This document shows positions 41,202-49,314 of a stretch of 64,000 nt of DNA, one piece after another. Location of the stretch: assembly GCA_027941995.1 (NCBI GenBank), contig CP115966.1:1612001-1676000 (forward strand), read 5' to 3'. The notes under the pieces were generated by a model. It saw only the letters and a list, made by a program, of their open reading frames with translations. It searched no databases and was not told the origin of the DNA. The position numbers and the translations under genes were made by a program. The DNA is from Erythrobacteraceae bacterium WH01K (GTDB taxonomy: Bacteria; Pseudomonadota; Alphaproteobacteria; Sphingomonadales; Sphingomonadaceae). Position 1 is the first letter of the stretch; each line of letters opens with the position of its first letter.

Positions 41202-42274
41202 TGAGCGAGGCTGCAACCACCGAAGCGCCGCATGACACAGCCCCGGCCGAAGCGGGCGCGGAACGCCGCCTCAACATGATCGAGGCGATTAACGAAGCGC
41301 TCGACATCATGTTGGAGCGGGACAAGGACACCGTCGTCTTCGGCGAGGATGTCGGCTATTTCGGCGGCGTTTTCCGCTGTACGGCCGGCTTGCAGGAAAA
41401 ACACGGCAAGACGCGTGTGTTCGATACGCCCATCAACGAATGCGGCATCATCGGCGTGGCAGTCGGCATGGGCGCCTACGGCCTGCGGCCGATCCCGGAA
41501 ATCCAGTTTGCCGATTACATCTATCCCGGGCTCGACCAGCTCATCAGCGAAGCGGCGCGGCTGCGCTATCGCTCGGCGGCGGAATATATCGCCCCGCTGA
41601 CCGTTCGCAGCCCCTTCGGCGGCGGCATTTTCGGTGGGCAGACCCACAGCCAGAGCCCCGAATCGCTGTTCACCCACGTGTCCGGCCTGAAGACGGTCAT
41701 CCCGTCCACGCCTTACGACGCGAAGGGCCTGCTGATCAGCGCGATCGAGGATAACGACCCGGTCATCTTCTTCGAGCCGAAGCGGATCTATAACGGGCCC
41801 TTCAGCGGCTATTACGACAAGCCGGTCGAGCCGTGGAAGAAGCACGCGCAAAGCGTCGTTCCCGAAGGGTATTACAAGATCCCGCTCGGCAAGGCGCGGC
41901 AGGTCACGCAAGGCGAGCAACTGACCGTGCTGGCTTACGGAACGATGGTCCACGTGGCCGAGGCCGTTTGCCGCGAGAAGGGCGTGGAGGCCGACATTCT
42001 CGACCTGCGAACCATGGTCCCGCTCGACATCGAGGCGATCGAGGCTTCGGTGAAGCGAACGGGCCGCTGCATGATCGTGCACGAGGCGACCCGCACATCG
42101 GGTTTCGGCGCGGAGCTTTCGGCTCTGGTGCAGGAACGCTGCTTCTACCATCTCGAGGCCCCGATCGAGCGCGTGACCGGTTTCGACACGCCCTATCCGC
42201 ATAGTCTCGAATGGGCCTATTTCCCCGGTCCCGTCCGTATCGGCGAGGCCATCGACAAGATCCTGAAGGACTGA
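41201..42274 (+). CDS. bkdA2: Branched-chain 2-oxoacid dehydrogenase E1 component, beta subunit
   Basis: Partner of BkdA1 forming the alpha2beta2 E1. The 357-residue product shows the transketolase-like pyrimidine-binding domain (VFGEDVGYFGGVFRCTAGL, FDTPINECGIIGVAVGMG, EIQFADYIYPGLDQL) and the C-terminal transketolase domain (DLRTMVPLDIEAI). The ATG at 41201 shares one base with the E1 alpha stop (TGATG), so the subunits are translationally coupled. An alanine/glutamate-rich N-terminal leader of about 22 residues precedes the conserved core. Confidence 0.94.
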   Translation: MSEAATTEAPHDTAPAEAGAERRLNMIEAINEALDIMLERDKDTVVFGEDVGYFGGVFRCTAGLQEKHGKTRVFDTPINECGIIGVAVGMGAYGLRPIPEIQFADYIYPGLDQLISEAARLRYRSAAEYIAPLTVRSPFGGGIFGGQTHSQSPESLFTHVSGLKTVIPSTPYDAKGLLISAIEDNDPVIFFEPKRIYNGPFSGYYDKPVEPWKKHAQSVVPEGYYKIPLGKARQVTQGEQLTVLAYGTMVHVAEAVCREKGVEADILDLRTMVPLDIEAIEASVKRTGRCMIVHEATRTSGFGAELSALVQERCFYHLEAPIERVTGFDTPYPHSLEWAYFPGPVRIGEAIDKILKD

Positions 42275-42279
42275 CCGCC

Positions 42280-43593
42280 ATGGCGAAATTCATCTTCAAC
42301 ATGCCCGATGTGGGCGAAGGCGTGGCCGAGGCGGAAATCGTCGAATGGCACGTGAAGGTCGGCGACACCGTGTCCGAAGACCAGCACCTGGTCGACGTGA
42401 TGACCGACAAGGCGACGATCGACATCGAAAGCCCTGTCGATGGTAAGGTGATCGAAGTCGCTGGCGAGGTGGGCGACATCATCGCCGTCGGCTCCATGCT
42501 GATCACGGTCGAAGTCGAAGGCGAGGTGCCCGACCAGCATGAGGACGAGGAGCAACCGGACAATGCCGGGGATCCGGCTCCGGCCCCAGCGCCGAAGGAT
42601 GAAGAGGTCGAGGAGCGGATCGAGGTCGAGACTTCCGATCCCTCGGACGCCGACGATGCCATGGCGGCCGACCCGCAGCCGGCCCCGAAACAGGAAACTG
42701 CTCCTGCGCCTGAGCCCACCCAGGCGTCGAAGGTCCTCGCTACCCCGGCCGTGCGCAAACGCGCGAAGGAGCTCGGGATCGACCTGGGGCAGGTCAAACC
42801 TGCCGAGGACGGCCGCGTGCGTCACGGCGATCTCGACCAGTTCCTGACCTATAATTCGGGCTATTCCGCCGCCACTCCGGCGCGCGAGGACGAGGAAAAG
42901 AAGGTCATCGGCATGCGGCGGAAGATCGCCGAGAACATGGCCGCATCGAAGCGCAACATCCCGCATTTCTCCTACGTCGAGGAAGTCGACGTGACCGATC
43001 TCGAAGAAATGCGCGCGCAGCTGAACGCCAATCGCGGCGAGAAGTCGAAACTGACGATCCTGCCGCTGTTAATCACGGCCATCTGCAAGACATTGCCGGA
43101 TTTCCCGATGATCAATGCCCGCTATGACGATGAGGCAGGCGTTGTGACCCGTCACGGTGCCGTGCACATGGGGATGGCGGCACAGACCGATGCGGGGCTG
43201 ATGGTCCCTGTCCTGAAGAATGCGCAGGCGAAGAACGTCTGGCAGCTGGCGAACGAGATTTCCCGCCTCGCAGAGGCTGCTCGCACCGGCAAGGCGACGA
43301 AGGACGAACTGACCGGCGGCACGCTGACGGTCACATCGCTCGGCCCGCTCGGCGGGATTGCCACGACGCCGGTCATCAATCGTCCCGAAGTCGCTATCAT
43401 CGGCCCGAACAAGATCGTCGAGCGTCCGATGTATGTCGGCGACGGGCAGGGGGGCGAGCGGATCGAGAAACGCAAGCTGATGAATATCTCGATCAGCTGT
43501 GATCACCGCGTGGTCGATGGCTGGGACGCGGCAAGCTTCGTCCAGGCGCTGAAGAAGCTGCTGGAAACGCCGGTCCTGATCGTTTCGAACTAG
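42280..43593 (+). CDS. bkdB: Branched-chain 2-oxoacid dehydrogenase E2 (dihydrolipoyl acyltransferase)
   Basis: Core subunit that carries acyl groups on lipoyl-lysine to CoA. The 437-residue product has one N-terminal lipoyl domain with Lys44 in VMTDKATIDIES, then a flexible Ala/Pro/Glu-rich linker (residues ~85-150) and a peripheral-subunit-binding domain (LATPAVRKRAKELGIDLGQV). The C-terminal catalytic domain has the HRVVDGWDAA active-site histidine. The single lipoyl domain and neighbours support the branched-chain assignment. It starts 5 bp after the E1 beta stop. Confidence 0.93.
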   Translation: MAKFIFNMPDVGEGVAEAEIVEWHVKVGDTVSEDQHLVDVMTDKATIDIESPVDGKVIEVAGEVGDIIAVGSMLITVEVEGEVPDQHEDEEQPDNAGDPAPAPAPKDEEVEERIEVETSDPSDADDAMAADPQPAPKQETAPAPEPTQASKVLATPAVRKRAKELGIDLGQVKPAEDGRVRHGDLDQFLTYNSGYSAATPAREDEEKKVIGMRRKIAENMAASKRNIPHFSYVEEVDVTDLEEMRAQLNANRGEKSKLTILPLLITAICKTLPDFPMINARYDDEAGVVTRHGAVHMGMAAQTDAGLMVPVLKNAQAKNVWQLANEISRLAEAARTGKATKDELTGGTLTVTSLGPLGGIATTPVINRPEVAIIGPNKIVERPMYVGDGQGGERIEKRKLMNISISCDHRVVDGWDAASFVQALKKLLETPVLIVSN

Positions 43594-43596
43594 GCG

Positions 43597-44040
43597 CTAC
43601 CGAACGACGGCAGCGAAACTGACGGTCCCGCTGCCTAGCGCGGCTTCGGCATCGCTGACATACCAGCGCAGGTGGGTGACGTCCTCGCGCGTTGCGCGCC
43701 TGTTGCCTGCGCGCAGCTCCTCCAGCCGGCCCCAGCTCTTGCCGCCGTCGATCGACACGCGCGCATCGCGGCCGCCGCTGCGGCGGAAGGCGAGATCGCG
43801 TGGCAGCTTGCTGGAGACGACGAAATCGCGGTCGCGTCCCGGCGCCTTCCAGTGCAGCATCAGGACTACGCGGTCGCCCTTTCGCAAGGTCGTGGCCGGT
43901 TGCAATTCGCGCACGGCCTGACCGCCGCGCATTTCCGCCTGTTCGACGAAGACGGAACGTTCGATGGCTACGGTGCCCTGGGCGGCTACTGTCGATGCTG
44001 CGAGCAATGCCAGCGAACCGGCGACATAAAATCGGCGCAT
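43597..44040 (-). CDS. Secreted protein of unknown function
   Basis: A 147-residue product with a signal peptide (MRRFYVAGSLALLAASTVAAQG, cleavage near residue 21-22 at VAA-QG). The mature part is beta-rich and soluble; it contains GDRVVLMLHWKAPGRDRDFVVSSKLP and VSIDGGKSWGRLEEL, resembling surface or repeat-domain proteins with an immunoglobulin-like strand pattern. I do not recognise a named family. The ATG at 44040 is chosen because the signal starts there; the open frame extends to 44103. It converges with bkdB. Confidence 0.7.
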   Translation of the reverse strand: MRRFYVAGSLALLAASTVAAQGTVAIERSVFVEQAEMRGGQAVRELQPATTLRKGDRVVLMLHWKAPGRDRDFVVSSKLPRDLAFRRSGGRDARVSIDGGKSWGRLEELRAGNRRATREDVTHLRWYVSDAEAALGSGTVSFAAVVR

Positions 44041-44228
44041 GAATTTCCCCCGAAACAGGCCGGCAGGGAGGTGTCCGACCGGCCGGGAGGGGAGTGACGG
44101 CAAAGCGCCAAGATATGGTTAATTTCCACTCAATCGGAAAAGGTTCATTTTTCCCGCAGACAGCGATTGACAGCCACGGGAGGCTGGCCTAATTGCGCCG
44201 CTCCCAAGAGGCGCTGCCGCTTGAATGC

Positions 44229-44305
44229 GCGGGTGTAGCTCAGTTGGTTAGAGTATCGGCCTGTCACGCCGAGGGTCGCGGGTTCGAGTCCCGTCACTCG
44301 CGCCA
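44229..44305 (+). tRNA. tRNA-Asp (GTC)
   Basis: Acceptor stem GCGGGTG/CACTCGC (one G-T pair), D arm TAGCTCAGTTGGTTAGAG, anticodon loop CTGTCAC with GTC, T arm GGGTTCGAGTCCC, discriminator G and an encoded CCA (44303-44305) are all present. Confidence 0.96.
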
Positions 44306-44337
44306 CTTGGGACTTTTCTTCTGAAAATGATGACGAG

Positions 44338-44369
44338 AGACGGGTGCCCCTGGCACCTGTCGCCCGTCT
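44338..44369. repeat. Nested hairpin downstream of tRNA-Asp
   Basis: AGACGGG (44338-44344) pairs with CCCGTCT (44363-44369), and an inner GGTGCC-CCT-GGCACC (44343-44357) can form an alternative hairpin. No U tract follows, so it is not a textbook terminator. It may end the tRNA transcript or lie in the leader of the next gene. Confidence 0.4.
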
Positions 44370-44502
44370 GCGTGTGACGCCCGCGCGATAGTTTTCATTT
44401 CCCCCGCCAAGACGTTTCGATTTGAAATCGATGATTGAGCTTTGCGCGCGGCTCGGCAAGGGTTCGCCCCGGATTCGATAAACCGGGAAGGAACCTGCAA
44501 TC

Positions 44503-45480
44503 ATGAAAACCGCCATCACCGAAATGTTCGGCATTCAGCACCCCATCATCCAGGGCGGAATGCATTATGTCGGATTTGCTGAAATGGCAGCGGCGGTTTC
44601 CAATGCCGGGGGTCTGGGCATCATTACCGGCCTGACGCAGGGCACGCCGGAGAAGCTGGCGAACGAAATCGCCAAGTGCCGCGACATGACGGACAAGCCC
44701 TTCGGCGTGAACCTGACGCTGCTTCCCACCCTGACGCCGCCCGATTACCCCGGCCTGGTGAAAGCCATCATCGAAGGCGGGGTGAAGGTGGTCGAGACCG
44801 CCGGACGCAACCCTTCCGAACTGCTTCCGCCGCTGAAGGATGCCGGGATCAGGGTCATCCACAAATGCACCAGCGTGCGACACTCCCTGAAAGCGCAGGA
44901 TATCGGCTGCGACGCGGTGTCTGTCGACGGCTTCGAATGCGGTGGCCATCCGGGCGAGGACGATGTGCCGAACTTCATCCTCCTGCCGCGGGCGGCCGAT
45001 GAACTCGACATCCCCTTCGTATCGAGCGGCGGCATGGCCGACGGGCGCAGTCTCGTCGCCAGCCTCGCCATGGGGGCAGAGGGCATGAACATGGGCACGC
45101 GATTCATCGCGACGAAGGAAGCGCCGGTGCACGAGAACGTGAAGAAGGCCATCGTCGCGGCGAGCGAGCTGGACACCCGGCTCGTCATGCGGCCCCTCCG
45201 CAACACGGAGCGCGTGATGACGAACGAAGCTGTAGAACGCCTGCTGGAGAAGGAAAAGCGCCTCGGCGACGACATAAAGTTCGAAGACATCATCGAGGAA
45301 GTCGCGGGCGTCTATCCCAAGATCATGATGGAAGGCGACATGGACAAGGGTGCATGGAGCTGCGGCATGGTGGCTGGCCTTATTAAAGACATTCCCACCT
45401 GCCAGGAACTGATCGACGGTATCATGCAGCAGGCGGAAGATATTCTCTCGCGCATGAACGGTCTCGCCAAGGCAGGCTGA
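44503..45480 (+). CDS. Nitronate monooxygenase (2-nitropropane dioxygenase family)
   Basis: FMN-dependent TIM-barrel enzyme of 325 residues. Family motifs: HPIIQGGMHYVGFAEMAAAVSNAGGLGIIT at the start, NLTLLPTLTPPDY, the glycine-rich GFECGGHPGED, and SSGGMADGRSLVASLAMGAEGMNMGTRF for FMN phosphate binding. Proteins of this type oxidise alkyl nitronates, sometimes as detoxification; some relatives are enoyl-ACP reductases (FabK) instead. No fatty-acid gene is nearby, which favours the oxidase call. GGGAAGGA precedes the ATG. Confidence 0.88.
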   Translation: MKTAITEMFGIQHPIIQGGMHYVGFAEMAAAVSNAGGLGIITGLTQGTPEKLANEIAKCRDMTDKPFGVNLTLLPTLTPPDYPGLVKAIIEGGVKVVETAGRNPSELLPPLKDAGIRVIHKCTSVRHSLKAQDIGCDAVSVDGFECGGHPGEDDVPNFILLPRAADELDIPFVSSGGMADGRSLVASLAMGAEGMNMGTRFIATKEAPVHENVKKAIVAASELDTRLVMRPLRNTERVMTNEAVERLLEKEKRLGDDIKFEDIIEEVAGVYPKIMMEGDMDKGAWSCGMVAGLIKDIPTCQELIDGIMQQAEDILSRMNGLAKAG

Positions 45481-45546
45481 TTGGGACGCGGCGCCGGGCG
45501 GCCGAAGACGTGCGTAGCAGGATGCCGGTCCGGCACCCGCGCTGCG

Positions 45547-47049
45547 TCAGCCGCCCCGGCGTTCCTGCAGGCGGCGCAGGTTCGCCTCGTGCGTCGCTTC
45601 GTCGATGCGATAGCGTGACACGGCCCCCAGCATTCCCATCCAGAGGATGAACAGCGCCGGGGCGTAAAGCGCGCCCAGCGTGAACAGCTTGTCCTCTGCG
45701 ACGCTGGACGGGTCCGCGCCGTCGGGAATGGCCACGGCCGACAGGATCAGGCCGCCGATCAGCGCCCCGATACCGACCACGGTTTTGCGGGTGAAGGTGA
45801 TGGCGGAATAATACACGCCTTCCGAGCGCCTGCCGGTCCGCAATTCCCCGCCTTCCACCAGGTCGGCGACCATCGAGTAGATGACGATCTGCGCAGCGAT
45901 GACCAGCGCCATGTCGATGACGTAGATGACCGCGACCGTGGGGAAGAGGGCGGAGTCCCCGTTCTCCGGCAGAAGTCCCGCCAGCCTGAGCGCGACGATC
46001 CCCGGAAGGACGGTGAAGGCGACGATCCCCAGCCGGATCACCGCGCGCTTCTTGCCCCAGACACGCACCGCCAGGGGGGCGAGCAGGAAAGCGACCAGCA
46101 CGGACAGGAACACGAACGCTGTCAGCAGGAACCGTTCGCCCTCGTCGAAGCCCCAGAAATAGGTCCACATGATGAAGGTGAGCGAAGTGGACACGCCGGT
46201 TGCGGTCGATCCCAGCACGGCGGTCCAGAAAATCGCCAGGAAGCTCTTGTCGGCGAGCGATTCGTAGATTTCGCGGAAGATTTCCCGGATGCTCAGGCGT
46301 CGATCCCGCACCGGCGGGTCGCGAAAACCGGCGATTTCGCTGTGCGTGCCGATACCGCTGATCACGATGCTGAGGAACATCAGGATCGAAGCGACGAAAC
46401 CATAGGTGGAATAGGCATCGCGGTTGAGAATGCCGTCACCGAATTCCTCTGTCGGCACCAGCCATACGCCGAACATCAGCGCTGCAAGGGACGCACCGCC
46501 CAGCCAGCCGAAGAAAACCCGGTACGCCTCCAGCCGCGTACGCTCCCGGTAATTGGACGAAAGTTCGGGCAGCATGGCGGAACTGGGCGTCTGGTAGAAC
46601 GTGATGGCCGTGCGGATTATGATCGCCACCACCAGCAGGTAGGCGAACAGCTGGGCGTCGCTCCACCCGTCAGGCGGATTCCAGAGGAACCAGAAACTGA
46701 CCGCACAGGGCAGGGCAGAGGCATAGATGAAGGGGTGGCGACGCCCCCATCGGGAGCGGAAATTGTCGGACCAGTATCCGACCAGCGGATCGCTCAGCGC
46801 ATCGACGAACAGGGCAATGAAAATGGCAAGGCCGACGAGGCCGGGCTCCAGTCCGACGACCGTGCCGTAGAACAGCAGCAGGAAATAGTTGAAGCCCCCG
46901 TCCTTCACGCCGAAGGCCACCGCGCCGAGGCCGAAGGATATGCTGGTTCGCCATGAAGGCCTGTCGGAAGGGTCTCCTCCCGCGCCGTTGGCAGTTTTCG
47001 TTATGTCCTGTTCGGAAGGTCGATTTGACAGACAGCTTCCCCTCTCCAC
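45547..47049 (-). CDS. MFS transporter (GPH/MelB-like sugar-cation symporter family)
   Basis: About 500 residues with twelve predicted membrane helices. Motifs include FVDALSDPLVGYWSD (the DALxDPxxG cation-site region of glycoside-pentoside-hexuronide symporters) and FRSRWGRRHPFIYASA. The substrate is unknown. The N-terminus is uncertain: GTG 47049 gives the longest protein, whereas the best ribosome-like sequence (GAGGGGAAG) lies inside that reading, just upstream of a CTG at 47031; no ATG occurs near the start of the conserved region. It follows DUF2842 on the same strand and converges with the nitronate monooxygenase gene. Confidence 0.82.
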   Translation of the reverse strand: MERGSCLSNRPSEQDITKTANGAGGDPSDRPSWRTSISFGLGAVAFGVKDGGFNYFLLLFYGTVVGLEPGLVGLAIFIALFVDALSDPLVGYWSDNFRSRWGRRHPFIYASALPCAVSFWFLWNPPDGWSDAQLFAYLLVVAIIIRTAITFYQTPSSAMLPELSSNYRERTRLEAYRVFFGWLGGASLAALMFGVWLVPTEEFGDGILNRDAYSTYGFVASILMFLSIVISGIGTHSEIAGFRDPPVRDRRLSIREIFREIYESLADKSFLAIFWTAVLGSTATGVSTSLTFIMWTYFWGFDEGERFLLTAFVFLSVLVAFLLAPLAVRVWGKKRAVIRLGIVAFTVLPGIVALRLAGLLPENGDSALFPTVAVIYVIDMALVIAAQIVIYSMVADLVEGGELRTGRRSEGVYYSAITFTRKTVVGIGALIGGLILSAVAIPDGADPSSVAEDKLFTLGALYAPALFILWMGMLGAVSRYRIDEATHEANLRRLQERRGG

Positions 47050-47085
47050 TTTCCATGGAGTACCTTGCGGAAGCGCCGAGTCAAT

Positions 47086-47301
47086 TCAACGCGGCCTGCC
47101 CGATTCCATCCAGACCAGCAGGCGCCGCAGCGGCAACAGCCAGACGAGACCGAAGAAGAGATAGACGACCGTCTGCAGCACGGCATGCCAGTCCCCGACC
47201 ACATCCGGCACGTAACGGGCGACGACGAGCGCGTAGACGATCAGGCCGAGTATCAGACCCAATATGCCCACGGGCACCCGCCAGGTCGGTTCTTCACTCA
47301 T
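47086..47301 (-). CDS. DUF2842 small membrane protein
   Basis: A 71-residue protein with two hydrophobic helices (ILGLILGLIVYALVVARYVPDVV and LQTVVYLFFGLVWLLPL) and a basic tail (RRLLVWMESGRPR), matching the DUF2842 family found in alphaproteobacteria. Function unknown. The ATG at 47301 overlaps the 5-FCL stop (ATGA), so it is translationally coupled to the folate gene. Confidence 0.85.
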   Translation of the reverse strand: MSEEPTWRVPVGILGLILGLIVYALVVARYVPDVVGDWHAVLQTVVYLFFGLVWLLPLRRLLVWMESGRPR

Positions 47302-47885
47302 GCGTTTTCCCTCACGAAGGGGCCATGGAAACGGGTGGGGGTGACGATGGCAGCCATCAGCCGGTCGTGTGGTTCTGTGGGCAGGGTGCCGGCCTGCTGC
47401 ACATCCCACGCCATGCCGATGGGCAGCACATCCGGGTGGCCTGCCAGCCAGCGATCGTAATGACCGCCGCCCTGACCCAGCCGCGCCCCTTCATCCGTGA
47501 ACGCGACAAGGGGAACGAACACGGCAACGGGTACGACCGTTTCCGCGCCCGCTGCCGGTTGCCGGATACCGAACGGCCCTTCGACCAGCGCGTCCTCCTC
47601 ATACGGATCGGCGAAGGTCGCGAAATGCATCGCTTCCGCCCCGCCTGCGAAACGGGGGAGAGCGAGGGGATGGCCCTGCTCGTGAAAATATCTGGCGTAG
47701 CCCATGGTGGGCGCTTCGGCATCGGTCGCTGCGTAAAGACCGATGGTCGCGCCTGCCGGGATCATCGGGATCAGCGGCGCGGGGGGGCGATGGAACAGCA
47801 GGGCCCTGATCCGGTCCGGCTGTGCGGCGACATGGTCGCGCCGTTCCTGCCGGAAGCGTTCTCTCAAGACCGTCTTTGCTTCCAC
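47298..47885 (-). CDS. 5-formyltetrahydrofolate cyclo-ligase
   Basis: Returns 5-formyl-THF to 5,10-methenyl-THF using ATP (YgfA/FAU1 family). The C-terminal signature GARLGQGGGHYDRWLA and the earlier GATIGLYAATDAE are diagnostic. The start is placed at GTG 47885 (VEAKTVLRERFRQERR), because AAGGAA lies at good spacing and the family begins with this basic helix. An ATG at 47915 would add ten residues encoded partly by a tandem repeat. Product about 195 residues. Position next to 6S RNA and zapA is a deeply conserved proteobacterial arrangement. Confidence 0.93.
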   Translation of the reverse strand: MEAKTVLRERFRQERRDHVAAQPDRIRALLFHRPPAPLIPMIPAGATIGLYAATDAEAPTMGYARYFHEQGHPLALPRFAGGAEAMHFATFADPYEEDALVEGPFGIRQPAAGAETVVPVAVFVPLVAFTDEGARLGQGGGHYDRWLAGHPDVLPIGMAWDVQQAGTLPTEPHDRLMAAIVTPTRFHGPFVRENA

Positions 47886-47901
47886 GTTGGTTCCTTGCCG
47901 T

Positions 47902-47943
47902 GAAGATTGCGCCATGAAGATTGCGCCAAGAAGATTGCCGCGT
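47902..47943. repeat. 14-bp tandem repeat (about three copies)
   Basis: GAAGATTGCGCCAT (47902-47915), GAAGATTGCGCCAA (47916-47929) and a third copy that keeps GAAGATTGC and then diverges (47930-47943). It lies between the 6S RNA and the 5-FCL start and duplicates the codon region of the possible ATG at 47915 out of frame. Confidence 0.85.
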
Positions 47944-47966
47944 ATCGCCGCCGGGGCGAAAGGGGT

Positions 47967-48160
47967 GGCGGAACCACCATGGGTCGTTTGCCGGGAAATC
48001 CTCTGACGCCTAAACGTCAGGTGGGTGCCGTATACCCCGGTTCCCGGGTTCCGCTCGCGAAGCGAACGCAGGGGCCCATGTTCCAGGGTAGGGACAGCTC
48101 CCTAGGATTGCTTATAGCCTCAGGGATATTCCAATCGGGCTCGTGCCGGGCAGTTCCGCC
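47967..48160 (-). ncRNA. ssrS: 6S RNA (ends approximate)
   Basis: Regulatory RNA that mimics an open promoter and sequesters sigma-70 RNA polymerase. Read on the minus strand, GGCGGAAC (48160-48153) pairs perfectly with GTTCCGCC (47974-47967) to close the molecule. Inside, GGAATATCCCTGAGGC can pair with GCGTCAGAGGATTTCC at 12 of 16 positions. The apex contains a CGC-TTCG-type hairpin near 48050-48067. A long rod with internal loops of about 190 nt between zapA and 5-FCL, transcribed in their direction, is what 6S RNA looks like in many proteobacteria. Exact ends cannot be fixed by eye. Confidence 0.82.
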
Positions 48161-48191
48161 GCGTCCTATTTAGGAAGCGATCCTGCCGACC

Positions 48192-48848
48192 TCAAGCGCC
48201 GCGCGCTTCCAGCTTGTCGGCGGTTTCTTCCAGCAATTGGGCAAATCTCTCCAGTGCCGGGGGAAGATCGGCCTCGTCCGGTCCGGACGGCGCTCCGCCA
48301 AGGGCCTGCCTCAGGGTAGCTTCCGGCGGTGTGCGAGATCTTGCCTGCTGCGCTTCGGCACGTTGCTGTTCGAGATCCGCAATCCGGGCGCGCAGCGTGT
48401 TTTCCTCTGCTTCCCAGCCCAGCTCCTTCTCGCGCAGGTCGTTCAATTCCTGGCGAATGCCGGCCGTTTCTTCCGAAGTGCTCTGCTGTGCCGACTGCAT
48501 CCGACCCAGTTCTTCTTCCAACTCGACGATTTTCGCCTTCAGCTGGTCACGCTGGCCGAGGGCGGTGTCGGCGTCCCGCTGGCGGTCCTGCATTTCGGCG
48601 CGATAGGAATCGAACGAGTCGGCGATGACTTTCTTGTCCGCGTTCGCCATCCGGGTCGCCTTGCGCGCCTCGTGCAGTTCGTCGGCCAGCTGGAGCGATG
48701 CGAACAGCAGGTTCTGCGCGAATTGCGGGGCCATGGGCTGGAATTTTTCGTCGATCGACGCGCCCAGCGCCTGGACGTGCTCTTCCTGCCCTTCGGGACA
48801 GGAGATCGAGAAAGACTGTCCGCCAACGCGCAGTTCGATCGTTTTCAT
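48192..48848 (-). CDS. zapA: Cell division protein ZapA with extended coiled coil
   Basis: FtsZ-ring-associated protein that cross-links protofilaments. The N-terminal ~90 residues are a standard ZapA globular domain (VGGQSFSISCPEGQEEHVQALGASIDEKF and LLFASLQLADELHE). It continues into a heptad-rich coiled coil (DQLKAKIVELEEELGRM ... LRARIADLEQQRAEAQQ) to about residue 170, then a short acidic/proline tail. At 218 residues it is about twice the length of E. coli ZapA. It starts at ATG 48848, overlapping the stop of the upstream 85-residue gene, and is followed by 6S RNA. Confidence 0.9.
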   Translation of the reverse strand: MKTIELRVGGQSFSISCPEGQEEHVQALGASIDEKFQPMAPQFAQNLLFASLQLADELHEARKATRMANADKKVIADSFDSYRAEMQDRQRDADTALGQRDQLKAKIVELEEELGRMQSAQQSTSEETAGIRQELNDLREKELGWEAEENTLRARIADLEQQRAEAQQARSRTPPEATLRQALGGAPSGPDEADLPPALERFAQLLEETADKLEARGA

Positions 48849-49102
48849 TGCTCGAATTTCCCGACCAGTTCGTCGATCCGGCGGATCTGGCTCGCGACTT
48901 CCTCGCGCAGGGCCTCGTGCCGGACGACCAGTTGCGAGACGGATGGTGGCACTTCCGCGGTGCCGGTAGCGGGCGGCGAAGCCATGCTGTCTGTTTCGGC
49001 CTGCGTGGGGCCTTGCGCGGGAAGGGCTTCGGCCGCCCGCGCGATGCGCGCCAGCGCGGCCTCGATCCGCTGGATGGCCTGTTCGGTGCGATTATCGTCC
49101 AT
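48845..49102 (-). CDS. Small coiled-coil protein upstream of zapA
   Basis: An 85-residue soluble protein: two short amphipathic helices (TEQAIQRIEAALARIARAAEAL and VVRHEALREEVASQIRRIDELVGKFEQ) separated by a low-complexity Thr/Ala/Pro/Ser linker. I recognise no named family beyond its position in front of zapA. The overlap with the zapA start (ATGA) implies coupled translation, so a division-related role or partner function is possible; that is inference. The start is placed at ATG 49102; an ATG 39 bases further upstream is less likely. Confidence 0.65.
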   Translation of the reverse strand: MDDNRTEQAIQRIEAALARIARAAEALPAQGPTQAETDSMASPPATGTAEVPPSVSQLVVRHEALREEVASQIRRIDELVGKFEQ

Positions 49103-49314
49103 GGTGCGCGTGAATTTACCGCCAGATGGCAGGAAGGGCAAAGGGTTGCCGCCTCCTGTTGATAAAATGCCCGAAGGCAGGCCTGTTGCCTTTGCCAGGG
49201 CCTGCCTGACCTAGCTGTGCCTTGACCTCGGGCGGGTGCGCGGCAATGGCTTCGCGACAAGGACGAATCGCGCCCGCTGCGAGGCGCGGACCTGATGCAG
49301 GAGCTGCCCTTCCG

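Noticed and set aside
44338-44369. Riboswitch or rho-independent terminator
   Set aside because: The hairpin is solid but there is no U tract and no known aptamer pattern; kept only as a hairpin.
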